Part shown: one piece after another, positions 47,695 through 59,300 of the stretch
Position numbering within the stretch: position 1 is the first letter of the stretch
How the letters are laid out: every line of letters starts with the position of its first letter
Assembly (NCBI GenBank): GCA_037501455.1
Contig: CM074855.1
Coordinates: forward strand, 26,437,001-26,501,000
DNA: 64,000 bases
Source of the DNA: Lantana camara
Taxonomy: Eukaryota > Streptophyta > Magnoliopsida > Lamiales > Verbenaceae
Reading direction: 5' to 3'
Position numbers and translations under genes: made by a program
The notes under the pieces: model-generated
Told to the model about the DNA's origin: nothing
Databases searched by the model: none
Seen by the model: only the letters and a program-made list of their open reading frames with translations

Positions 47695-48604
47695 CACTAC
47701 AAGAAAATATTGATTTTTTTCAACTGAAAATTTGCAATTGAAATTTTCAGTTGCAAATTCGACGGATTTGCAACCGAAGACTAAATTTGTTAATTTGACT
47801 TTATAATTGAATATTCGGTTGCTAAATTGATTGTGAAATATTTGTAACCGAAACTTAGCTAGAATATCAATCAAAAAAAAAGAAAAAAGTTGACCATTTT
47901 TAAGTGTGTTTACAACCAAATATTCGGTTGTTAAATCGGTCACAAGCTTTTTGCAACCGAATTTCAATTGCAAAGTCGACTGAAAGAAAATGTAACAGTC
48001 AACCCCAATCAAAATATTTGCAATTAAAATTTCATTTGCAAATTCGATTGGGCAAAAATTTACAACCGATTTCGATTGCTAATTTATATTTTTTTAAAGA
48101 CAAGAAATATGCCAAATCACTAGAATGATTCAAAATATATATGTTGCAACCAAAACTTTGGTCGCAAAATTTGGAACAAGTTACTTATTTTATGGGAAAT
48201 TTACAACTGAAAATTTCTATGCAACTGATTATTGCATTTTATTTTTATTACATTTAATATATGCATAATATCATAATAAATATCAATTAATTATCTCATG
48301 TAATCTATATATATATATATAATTCAGAACCCTCGAGGCTATCCACGTGTACACTGACGTGAATAGTCTCAATAAATTTTATTATATTAAGTAAATAAAT
48401 AATAATTTTAAAATATTTAATGTTTATCTAAAATTTTTGTTTATTAATTTTATCTAAAATTTAAAACTCCTTAAATTATAACTATATCGTTGAAATATCA
48501 AAATTTGTTATCTTATAAATCTCAAAATCAGTTAGACAGAAATATCATAGAATTTGAATTTTATTATATTAAGTAAATAAATAATAATTTTAAAATATTT
48601 AATG

Positions 48605-49415
48605 TGATGGGGTCGAAATACGATCGTCCCACGTAAGACACGTGGCATCACCGAGATGATGACATCTGTCTCCCCAAGGCTGCACCCATCAGCGCAACGA
48701 GCGCTAAGCTCAACAAGCGCAATCCTTCTTCAGGAGTTAAGCCCAACGAGCGCTGTCACTCCCACGAGCGTCCTACATACTGAATGATTGGCATGCCCAC
48801 GTGCCAAGGGAGCCCTCTTCGAGCGTCACACTCCCTCAGAGTGGCCTCCCCTTTGGCTCGTCACTTGAACTGGAGCCTTCATTCCCCTCAGCGAATATCT
48901 TGGCCTCCAATACTCCAGGTTGTCACGAGCGCGCTCTTAAGCCCTCGTTACCAACCACCCAAATGGCTCTCTGACACATCGTACATGCCCGCGCACCTGC
49001 CACTGTTGCCAGCACCAACTTTTAGCCGCTTTTGCAGAAGATTCCTCCTAGGTTTCTCTCTCATGGCGCCACGTGTTAGGGCAACATTCGGCCAGGACCA
49101 CTTGAGGCAAATGACCAAAGGGCCCTTGACCCTCAACTATAAATAACCAAAGTCATCTTCTACACTGGTAAGCATTCTTCATCACTGCAACTGTGACTGA
49201 ACTTACATTTCTTCATACATTGAACTGACTTGAGCGTCGGAGAGCCAAACTGGGTATCACCCCCAGTTCCCCCAGCTTGGCCTTCTGACTTTTCTTGTGC
49301 TTGTCCCAACAGGTAGAACCCCCTTTTTCATTTCCGGTGAAGCTCCGGTGGTTTCCTCCACAATTACAAATCGTAAAGTGATCGGATTCGGATCCTTACA
49401 TTTCTGAACCCATCA
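48605..49415 (+). repeat. 5' LTR of copy 1
   Basis: 811 bp. Promoter-like TATAAATAA at 49138-49146. It differs from the shared part of its own 3' LTR at 9 of about 694 positions. Confidence 0.94.
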
Positions 49416-49419
49416 TTTT

Positions 49420-49437
49420 TGGCGCCGTCTGTGGGAA
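49420..49437 (+). other. Primer-binding site of copy 1
   Basis: TGGCGCCGTCTGTGGGAA follows the LTR after four T-rich bases, the usual site of Tat/Athila-type gypsy elements. The same site is at 56300-56317 in copy 2. Confidence 0.85.
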
Positions 49438-49506
49438 ACCAGTCCTCCATCTCCTTCCTTTCTTTTTGTTGGTAGAAAAGCAAGCACACCCTTACCTTTA
49501 ACAGTC

Positions 49507-52500
49507 ATGGTTGCTACAAGATCTGGAGCTGTGGGAGGAGGAGATAACGCCTCCCAGGATGCAAATATCATTATTCCCTCCACCGCTACTGGTGGAGCCC
49601 CGCCTCCATCCGTCACCGTTGGTGGAGCACCTCCCGCCGCAGGAGTGACTCCGCAAGCAGAGTCATCCGTACCTCCACCTGCACCGTCGGCACTGCCCAT
49701 TCCCGCCGCCACTGGAGGAGCCTCTCTCTCTGCTCCTCCGCAGCTTGCACAGAACCCCTGGGTCCATCCCCAGATGAATCTCGGAGTACAGGGTTATATG
49801 ATGCCTCCACCCGGATATACCCTTACTCCGGCCGTTATGATGCCGCCGGTCCAGCCGTATCATGCTGGACAGCTCCAGCTCCCGGTGGTGGTCCCCAGGG
49901 AGATTGAGGGAGTGGAGTTACCTCCATTGACCACCCAACAGTTGAGGGCTCTCTATGCCCAGTGTGAGGTTCAGGCGGCTCAGGGGGCATGGGAAAGGTT
50001 CCATTCCATGTACTTTCCCTCTGGGCAGGCCACTCAAGTTGCAGCCCCTCTGGGCAGGCCACTCAACTTTCCCCTCGTAGAAGAAGTTCTGATGGCCCAA
50101 GCAGGCATGGCCAAAATCCCCACTTCCATCAACCGTTACGACGGGACAACTGATCCAGCTGAACAATTGGATCATTTTTTGCATCTTATGCACCTTTACG
50201 AGCATTCCAACAACTATTGGGCGAAAGTCTTCGTCACTTCCTTGGTAGGAATGGCTCAAGAGTGGTACAAGCGACTGCCGCCGCGCTCGATTCACTCATA
50301 TGAAGAGCTGGCTCATGCTTTCCTCAACCATTTTAATTCTCTGAAAGCACCAGTCACCGCACCTACTGCCCTTTACAACGTGGTGCAAGGCAAGAGCGAA
50401 TCTCTGCGCTCGTTCTTCGCCCGCTTCAACAAGGAGATCCTACAGGTGGAGAGGCCTTCAATGGATTTCTTGATCCCAGTGCTCTTTCAGGCTGTGGATC
50501 ACAAGCAATATGTGAGCAAAAAATTTGCTGATGCCATTATGGAAAGGAGGCCAGGGACCCTCATGGCCTTAAGAGAAGTAGCCGAGCCGTTCTTCGCACT
50601 CGAAGACATGTATGGGACGAATGGTCCCCGGCATCACAGTCCGGCCAGGAACGAGCGACCCCATCACGAGCGGGGACGGGACGTGGCCATCAAGAAGGAG
50701 CGCCCTCAAGAGCGCAGAAGGTCGCCACCACCCCCTCGTCGATTCGAGCGAATCCCGCTCACCAGGCCGAATTCAGAAGTCTACAACCTCTCAGATAAAA
50801 AGCTCTTTAAGAGACCCATCAAGATGAGGGAAACAGACTCGCTCAGGCGCTCGAACAAATACTGCGCCTTCCACAAGCAGAGAGGGCACGACACGGATGA
50901 GTGCCGGCAGTTGGAAGCTGAGATTCAAAGGCTCGTCGCAGGGGGCCACCTGAAGGAATTCGTTCGGGTGCTCGAGCGCTACGATGAACAATGCAATGAG
51001 CGCGCCGGAAGAAGAAGGAGGAGTCCGTCCCGATCGAAAAGCCCAAGGGGTAGGGCACCCCCTGAAAGCAGCAGCCGCCGGGGCAATAAAGGAAAAGCCC
51101 CTGAGCAAGAAAACGAACCTTTCGCAGTCATAAATATGATTGCAGGAGGCTCGTCAGGAGGGGATTCCAACGCCTCCCGACGGAGGTACGTCCAGAGCTA
51201 CAACCAACGCCCAGCAGTGCCTAAACCTATCTATGCGATCCAGAGTCCAAGCGCTCAACGGTCAAGAGAGAATGATGCAATAGGCTTTGATGATAGGGAT
51301 TTAGAGCACATTGTAACACCCCGTGGGGAAAGTATAACCTCTGATTGCCCCATGGTGGTTAGTGTAGATGTTCATAATCATGTTGTAAAAAGGGTGTTGG
51401 TGGATAGTGGAAGCTCCGTTAATGTTTTGCCTTATTCTACGTTTTTAAAGATGAAGGCTGACCTTCCGCTCGAGCCTCTCAAAACAGCCTTCATTGGCTG
51501 TGGGGGCTCGGAAGTTGTCCCACGAGGGCAAGTTCGCTTAGCTACTTCATTCGGCCGAGCCCCTCAGCGCAAAACACTCTTGGTAACATACGCAGTGGTG
51601 GAGATAGACATTCCATATAACATCATTATTGGGCGCCCAGCCCTCGTGGACTTCAAAGCCATCATCTCCACCTACCACCAGAAGATTAAATTCCCCACCC
51701 CCGAGGGTGTGGGAGAAGTACTGTGCAATGTGCAAGAGGCTTGGGAATGTTACATGCTGTCCCTCAGAAAGCCTAAAGCGGAGAAAACCTTCCAAGTTGG
51801 GTCCACCAAGAAGTCGGTGGACTTCCCCAACCTAGATGAGGACAGCCCAGCGTGGAAAAGGGCGAAATTGAACAAAAAGAAGAACAAAAAGAAGAGGGGA
51901 AACAACGAGGAGAATCCCCCCGAAAGTGCACCGCCAGGAACCGTTGGGGGATCGTCCTCAAAAGGAGACGAGCCGGGAGAGGGTGGACCAGCACCCGGTG
52001 ACCGTTTGATAGGAAAGAAGAGGGCGCTCGAACTTCCTCGCCCTGAGATAAGGATCGAACCCTCGGAGAAGTTCCTTACCATTGAGCTGGAGCCCGGAAA
52101 CAAGGATAAGACTACACAGATAGGATCAAACCTCTCGGGGCCTTCTCAGATTATGATGATTGACTTCCTCAGGGAAAACAGTGATGTATTTGCATGGAAA
52201 GCTTCCGACCTCACAGGGATTGACCCGAGCGTCATTGTCCATAGGCTTAATGTGGATCCCTCTTTCAAGCCCGTCAAGCAGAAAAAGCGGGATGTACATG
52301 GCTTTCGGAAAAAGGTCATTGAGGAGGAAGTTAATAAACTCCTAGAGGCTCAATATATCGAGCCGATCTTGTACCCGGAATGGTTGTGTAATGTCGTTTT
52401 GGTACCCAAGAGCGCGAATAAATGGCGCATGTGCAACGATTTCACTGATCTCAACAAAGCCTGCCCTAAAGATCCTTACCCGCTGCCCCGGATTGATCAA

Positions 52501-53373
52501 TTGGTGGATTCGACCGCTGGCTGCGAGCTCATGAGCATGATGGACGCTTTCCAGGGATACTATCAGATCTTTATGGCCCCAGAAGACCGTCCCAAAACCT
52601 CGTTCGTTGTCCATCTGGGGGTGTATTGCTTCCTAGTCATGCCCTTCGGACTCAAGAACGCCGGAGCTACGTATCAACGGCTCGTCAACAAGATGTTTGA
52701 AAAAGAAATTGGAAGGTCCATGGAGGTTTATGTGGATGATATGATTGTCAAAAGCGAGCGCCAGGATTCCCACTTGGAAGATCTCAAGCGCACTTTTTCA
52801 ATCTTGTGTCAGTATGGGATGAAGTTGAATCCTTCGAAGTGCACCTTTGGAGTACAAGGGGGAAAGTTCTTAGGGTACATGGTCAGTCAGAGGGGAATTG
52901 AGGCCAATCCGGAGAAGATCAAGGCCATATTGGAAATCCCCTCCCCTCGAAATTTGCGGGAAGTGCAAGTCCTGGTAGGCAAAATCATCTCGTTGAACAG
53001 ATTTATTTCGAGCTCGGCGGACAGGAACCTTCCCTTCTTCAAAATCTTGAGGAACGCACGTAACTTTGCTTGGACAGAAGAATGCGAAAGGGCGCTGCAA
53101 GATATGAAGGCTTACTTATCGAGCGCACCACTGCTGACTAAGCCCGTCGAAGGTGAGAGATTATTTGTGTATCTTTCCGTTTCTTCCGAAGCCACAAGCG
53201 CTGTTCTGGTCGCTGTACGGGAGCGGAAACATTTGCCTGTCTATTATCTGAGCAAAACATTGCAAGGAGCCGAAAAGAAGTATTTGGAGATTGAGAAATT
53301 CGCGTTCGCTCTTATCAACGCCTCAAGAAGGCTAAGGCCTTACTTTCAAGCGCAATCCTTCTTCAGGAGTTAA
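49507..53373 (+). pseudogene. gag-pol of copy 1, open but ending in the RNase H
   Basis: One open frame of 1288 residues from ATG 49507. Gag: Ala/Pro-rich start, capsid domain with AQEWYKRLPPRS and SLRSFFARFNKE, a CX2HX4HX4C knuckle (CAFHKQRGHDTDEC). Protease VLVDSGSSVNVLP intact. RT complete with SMMDAFQGYYQI and VYVDDMIVKS. The frame then enters the RNase H and breaks at 53347 into 3' LTR sequence, ending in QSFFRS and TAA. It lacks the second RNase H and integrase. At 49960-49962 it keeps CAG where copy 2 has TAG. Confidence 0.92.
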
Positions 53374-54048
53374 GCCCAACGAGCGCTGTCACTCCCACGA
53401 GCGTCCTACATACTAAACGATTGGCACGCCCACGTGACAAGGGAGCCCTCTTCGAGCGTCACACTCCCTCAGAGTGGCCTCCCCTTTGGCTCGTCACTTG
53501 AACTGGAGCCTTCATTCCCCTCAGCGGATATCTTGGCCTCCAATACTCCAGGTTGTCACGAGCGCGCTCTTAAGCCCTCGTTACCAACCACCCAAATGGC
53601 TCTCTGACACATCGTACATGCCCGCGCACCTGCCACTGTTGCCAGCACCAACTTTTAGCCGCTTTTGCAGAAGATTCCTCCTAGGTTTCTCTCTCATGGC
53701 GCCACGTGTTAGGGCAACATTCGGCCAGGACCACTTGAGGCAAATGACCAAAGGGCCCTTGACCCTCAACTATAAATAGCTAAAGTCATCTTCTACACTG
53801 GTAAGCATTCTTCATCACTGCAACTGTGACTGAACTTACATTTCTTCATACATTGAACTGACTTGAGCGTCGGAGAGCCAAACTGGGTATCACCCCCAGT
53901 TCCCCCAGCTTGGCCTTCTGACTTTTCTTGTGCTTGTCCCAACAGGTAGAACCCCCTTTTTCATTTCCGGCGAAGCTCCGGTGGTTTCCTCCACAATTAC
54001 GAATCGTAAAGTGATCGGATTCGGATCCTTACATTTCTGAACCCATCA
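53355..54048 (+). repeat. Truncated 3' LTR of copy 1
   Basis: Its first ~117 bp and the polypurine tract are deleted. Over its length it has one difference from copy 2's 5' LTR (A/G in ATTACRAATCG) but nine from its own 5' LTR. TATAAATA at 53771-53778. Confidence 0.93.
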
Positions 54049-54053
54049 TAATG

Positions 54054-55081
54054 TTTATCTAAAATTTTTGTTTATTGAGTTTATCTAAAATTTAAAACTC
54101 CTTAAATTAGAATTATATCGTTGAAATATCAAATTTTGTTATCTTATAAATCTCAAAATCAAGAAATCTCATAGAATTTTATTGTATTACGTAAATAAAT
54201 AATACTTTTAAATATTTAATTATCTAAAACTTTAAGACTCTTAAATTCAAATTATCGTAAAAAATCTCAAAATCTGTTGGTAATATCAAATTTTAAATTT
54301 AAATTAGTAGTTTGATAAAATATTCAAATTCAAAAATATTTTGATATCTAGAATCCATATGCATTTGGTAATCCCAAAAAAAAGAATAGTTATAAACTTT
54401 GTTAGTAATCACACCTTAAATACGTTTTTCAAAAGTTATACATTCATTTTCTAAACATCCCAAATTAAAAGTTCTACATCCATTTTCTAAACATCCCAAA
54501 TTATTCTTTTGTCCTTCATTCCATTTGTTTATAGGTAAGTTATCCATTCTATATTTTTATTCATCAAAATTTTCCTTTCTCTATGTGTTTATTTGTATTT
54601 CAAGTATTTTCGTTATACTTCAAGTATCTCAGTTATTATATTTTTGCATCATATTTATTATGTTTTTCTTATTTGATTTTTGACAACACTTTTGATATTT
54701 TTAATGCTTTTCTTTCATTTTTTTATTTTTGGTTTAAATTATATTTATATAAATATGCCACTATTTTTATATATTACCTGTTCATTACGTTATTATGATT
54801 TTATACATATTTTTGAGTTTGCATATCATATATAAATTTTTTGGGATTTTTTAATACCAACAAAATTTGTTTTAGCAATTCATGTTAGAAAGTTTTAATT
54901 TTTTTTATTTGTATGATTTTTTACATTTATAATTCAATATCTTTTAAAATGATTAACCTATGAATTTGTAGTATATGTGCTTTTGAGTTTTTTATTTGAT
55001 TTTTACTAATGAATACATAAACACAATATTTAAATGTGTTTTCAAAGATAATCTTATATGTAATTTTAATTAATTGTATCT
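54054..55081. other. Right part of the Helitron
   Basis: AT-rich, no gene. Repeats CATTTTCTAAACATCCCAAATT twice near 54440-54500. Confidence 0.6.
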
Positions 55082-55134
55082 CGTGCCTTGGCACGGATTT
55101 GTAACTAGTTATATAATGTATAATTTATAAGTAT

Positions 55135-55135
<1 letters not shown>

Positions 55136-55190
<55 letters not shown>
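55136..55190. repeat. (AT)n microsatellite
   Basis: About 50 bp of AT in the right arm of the CACTA MITE. Confidence 0.95.
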
Positions 55191-55484
55191 TTTAGATTAT
55201 ATATAATGTCAAAATCATGTCAATTATATATAAAGAGTTTTAAATCCTTTAAATCGTTGTATAATATAATTTTTTTAATTAAAATGATTAAATTGGTTTT
55301 TTCAATTGCAAACTCAATTGTAATTTCAATATTTTTTAGTAGTGATCTTAGATTTTTTGTTGGATTGATTTAAAATATAAAAACGAAAAATTCAATCAAT
55401 TACAAACTTAATACACTTGTTTATTGAATTAGTTTGGCTAGAATGTTCATATTTTCATAAACATGCATCTTCATTAGTTAGTAC

Positions 55485-56295
55485 TGATGGGGTCAAAATA
55501 CGATCGTCCCACGTCAGGACACGTGGCATCACCAAGATGATGACATCTGTCTCCCCAAGGCTGCACCCATCAATGCACGAGCGCTAAGCCCAACAAGCGC
55601 AATCCTTCTTCAGGAGTTAAGCCCAACGAGCGCTGTCACTCCCACGAGCGTCCTACATACTAAACGATTGGCACGCCCACGTGACAAGGGAGCCCTCTTC
55701 GAGCGTCACACTCCCTCAGAGTGGCCTCCCCTTTGGCTCGTCACTTGAACTGGAGCCTTCATTCCCCTCAGCGGATATCTTGGCCTCCAATACTCCAGGT
55801 TGTCACGAGCGCGCTCTTAAGCCCTCGTTACCAACCACCCAAATGGCTCTCTGACACATCGTACATGCCCGCGCACCTGCCACTGTTGCCAGCACCAACT
55901 TTTAGCCGCTTTTGCAGAAGATTCCTCCTAGGTTTCTCTCTCATGGCGCCACGTGTTAGGGCAACATTCGGCCAGGACCACTTGAGGCAAATGACCAAAG
56001 GGCCCTTGACCCTCAACTATAAATAGCTAAAGTCATCTTCTACACTGGTAAGCATTCTTCATCACTGCAACTGTGACTGAACTTACATTTCTTCATACAT
56101 TGAACTGACTTGAGCGTCGGAGAGCCAAACTGGGTATCACCCCCAGTTCCCCCAGCTTGGCCTTCTGACTTTTCTTGTGCTTGTCCCAACAGGTAGAACC
56201 CCCTTTTTCATTTCCGGCGAAGCTCCGGTGGTTTCCTCCACAATTACAAATCGTAAAGTGATCGGATTCGGATCCTTACATTTCTGAACCCATCA
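55485..56295 (+). repeat. 5' LTR of copy 2
   Basis: TGATGGGGTCAAAATACG to CCCATCA, 811 bp; TATAAATA at 56018-56025. Confidence 0.94.
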
Positions 56296-56299
56296 TTTT

Positions 56300-56317
56300 T
56301 GGCGCCGTCTGTGGGAA
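56300..56317 (+). other. Primer-binding site of copy 2
   Basis: TGGCGCCGTCTGTGGGAA, four bases after the LTR. Confidence 0.85.
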
Positions 56318-56386
56318 ACCAGTCCTCCATCTCCTTCCTTTCTTTTTGTTGGTAGAAAAGCAAGCACACCCTTACCTTTAACAGTC

Positions 56387-59300
56387 ATGGTTGCTACAAG
56401 ATCTGGAGCTGTGGGAGGAGGAGATAACGTCTCCCAGGATGCAAATATCATTATTCCCTCCACCGCTACTGGTGGAGCCCCGCCTCCCTCCGTCGCCGCT
56501 GGTGGAGCACCTCCCGCCGCAGGAGTAACTCCGCAAGCAGAGTCTTCCGTACCTCCACCTACACCGTCGGCACTGCCCATCCCCGCCGCTGCTGGAGGAG
56601 TCTCTCTCTCTGCTCCTCCGCAGCCTGTTCAGAACCCCTGGGTCCATCCCCAGATGAATCTCGGAGTACAGGGTTATATGATGCCTCCGCCTGGATATAC
56701 CCTCACTCCAGCCGTTATGATGCCGCCGGTCCAGCCGTATCATGCTGGACAGCTCCAGCTCCCGGTGGTGGTCCCTAGGGAGATTGAAGGAGTGGAGTTA
56801 CCTCCACTGACCACCCAACAGTTGAGGGCTCTCTATGCCTAGTGTGAGGTTCAGGCGGCTCAGGGGGCATGGGAAAGGTTCCATTCCATGTACTTTCCCC
56901 CTGGGCAGGCCACTCAAGTTGCAGCCCCTTTGGGCGGACAACAAAACTTTCCCCTCAGAGAAGCCCAGGCTGTCCTGAGGGCACAACCACCACCACCACC
57001 AGTCAGAGAAGTGCCCCGGCAGGAGGGCAACGAGCGTCCCTCCATGGGCAGAAATAAAGAGCCCACGGAGCGAGTGAACGAGAATGAAGGGGACTCTCAT
57101 GTCTCCAGGAGGGGCTCACGAGCCCCCAGGCACGGAGACAAGCAAGTAGACGTAAATCCTGACATCCTCGCGGCTGTGCAAGACCAGCTGCAGGGTCTAA
57201 AGGATATTGTGGGACAGCTCTCACGAGGGCGTTCAACTCAGATCTCCCCTAGTCGGGATGAACGGGTTGACGCCAGAAGCACCCGCACCAAGGACCCACC
57301 ACCAAAGGTCCCCCGCCGCAAGGAGCCAGAGGAGAACTTCGGCACGTATGAGTACCACCCATTGGCGATGGGTTCACCCCTCGTGGAAGAAGTTCTGATG
57401 GCCCAAGCAGGCATGGCCAAAATCCCCACTTCCATCAACCGTTACGACGGGACAACTGATCCAGCTGAACACTTGGATCACTTTTTGCATCTTATGCACC
57501 TTTACGAGCATTCCAGCAACTATTGGGCGAAAGTCTTCGTCACTTCCTTGGTAGGAATGGCTCAAGAGTGGTACAAACGACTGCCTCCGCGCTCGATTCA
57601 CTCATATGAAGAACTGGCTCATGCTTTCCTCAACCACTTCAATTCTTTGAAGGCGCCAGTCACCGCACCTACTGCCCTGTACAACGTGGTGCAAGGCAAG
57701 AGCGAATCACTGCGCTCGTTCTTTGCCCGTTTCAACAAGGAGATCCTACAGGTGGAGAGGCCTTCTATGGATTTCTTGATCCCAGTGCTCTTTCAGGCTG
57801 TGGATCACAAGCAATATGTGAGCAAGAAATTTGCCGACGCCATTGTGGAAAGGAGGCCAGGGACCCTCATGGCCTTGAGAGAAGTTGCCGAGCCGTTCTT
57901 CGCGCTCGAAGACATGTATGGGACGAATGGTCCCCGGCATCACAGTCCGGCCAGGAACGAGCGACCTCATCACGAGCGGGGACGGGATGTGGCCATCAAG
58001 AAGGAGCGCCCTCAAGAGCGCCGAAGGTCGCCACCACCCCCTCGTCGATTCGAGCGAATTCCGCTCACCAGGCCGAATTCAGAAGTCTACAATCTCTCTG
58101 ATAAGAAGCTCTTTAAGAGACCCATCAAAATGAGGGAAACAGACTCACTCAGGCGCTCGAACAAATACTGCACATTCCACAAGCAGAGAGGGCACGACAC
58201 GGATGAGTGCCGACAGTTGGAAGCTGAGATTCAAAGGCTCGTCGCAGGGGGCCACCTGAAGGAATTCGTCCGGGTGCTCGAGCGCTACGATGAACAATGC
58301 AACGAGCGCGTCGGAAGAAGAAGAAGGAGTCCGTCCCGATCAAAGAGCCCAAGGGGTAGGGGACCTCCTGAAAGCAGCAGCCGCCGGGACAATAAAGGAA
58401 AAGCCCCTGAGCAAGAAAACGAACCTTTCGCAGTCATAAATATGATTGCAGGAGGCTCGTCAGGAGGGGATTCAAACGCCTCCCGACGGAGGTACGTCCG
58501 GAGCTACAACCAGCGCCCAACAGTGCCTAAACCTATCTATGACATCCAGAGTCCAAGCGCTCAACGATCAAGAGAGAATGATGTAATAGGCTTTGATGAT
58601 AGGGATTTAGAGCACATTGTAACACCCCGTGGGGAAAGTATAACCTCTGATTGCCCCATGGTGGTTAGTGTAGATGTTCATAATCATGTTGTAAAAAGGG
58701 TGTTGGTGGATAGTGGAAGCTCCGTTAATGTTTTGCCTTATTCTACGTTTTTAAAGATGAAGGCTGACCTTCCGCTCGAGCCTCTCAAAACAGCCCTCAT
58801 TGGCTTTGGGGGCTCGGAAGTTGTCCCACGACGGCAAGTTCGCTTAGCTACTTCATTCGGCCGAGCCCCTCAGCGCAAAACACTCTTGGTAACATACGCA
58901 GTGGTGGAGATAGACATTCCATATAACATCATTATTGGGCGCCCAGCCCTCGTGGACTTCAAAGCCATCATCTCCACCTACCACCAGAAGATTAAATTCC
59001 CCACCCCCGAGGGTGTGGGAGAAGTACTGTGCAATGTGCAAGAGGCTTGGGAATGTTACATGCTGTCCCTCAGAAAGCCTAAAGCGGAGAAAACCTTCCA
59101 AGTTGGGTCCACCAAGAAGTCGGTGGACTTCCCCAACCTAGATGAGGACTGCCCAGCGTGGAAAAGGGCGAAATTGAACAAAAAGAAGAACAAAAAGAAG
59201 AGGGGAAACAACGAGGAGAATCCCCTCGAAAGTGCACCGCCAGGAACCGTTGGGGGATCGTCCTCAGAAGGAGACGAGCCGGGAGAGGGTGGACCAGCAC

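Larger units (their letters stand above)
48605..54048 (+). mobile_element. Tat/Retand-type Ty3/gypsy element, copy 1, internally deleted
   Basis: Target duplication TAATG is exact (48600-48604 and 54049-54053). LTRs begin TGATGGGGTC and end CCCATCA. Compared with copy 2 (55485 on) it lacks about 415 bp of gag and everything from the RNase H through integrase and into the first ~117 bp of the 3' LTR. The gag deletion sits between CCCCTC repeats; the large one joins at CAAGCGCA (53347-53354), which occurs at both parent sites. It sits inside the Helitron. Confidence 0.95.
48304..55108 (+). mobile_element. Non-autonomous Helitron, second shell of the nest
   Basis: It begins TCTATATATATA after an A and ends CTAG (55105-55108) before a T, the A|T site Helitrons use. 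A 6-bp-stem hairpin (CGTGCC TT GGCACG, 55082-55095) sits 9 nt before CTAG, the standard 3' terminus. It shows no inverted repeats or target duplication. Without the gypsy element inside it is about 1.35 kb; no Rep/helicase is present. Interior AT-rich blocks recur (AAGTAAATAAATAAT with ATTTAAAACTCCTTAAATT). Confidence 0.85.
47695..55344. mobile_element. CACTA-type MITE, outermost shell of a three-level nest
   Basis: The left end is CACTACAAGAAAATATTGA and the right end on the opposite strand is CACTACTAAAAAATATTGA. The 3-bp duplication ATC is exact (47692-47694 and 55345-55347). The element itself is 47695-48303 plus 55109-55344 (about 845 bp), with repeated GCAACCGAA and TTCAATTGCAAA motifs in both orientations and no transposase. 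A Helitron occupies the middle. Confidence 0.88.

Noticed and set aside
48784..49146. Conserved 100-120 residue open frame present three times (48784, 53474, 55721)
   Set aside because: It lies wholly in the LTR of the Tat-type family; identity reflects LTR copies, and the downstream TATA box argues against a coding role.
51750..52103. Minus-strand open frames inside gag-pol of both Tat-type copies
   Set aside because: They are shadows of the well-supported sense frame and have no independent evidence.
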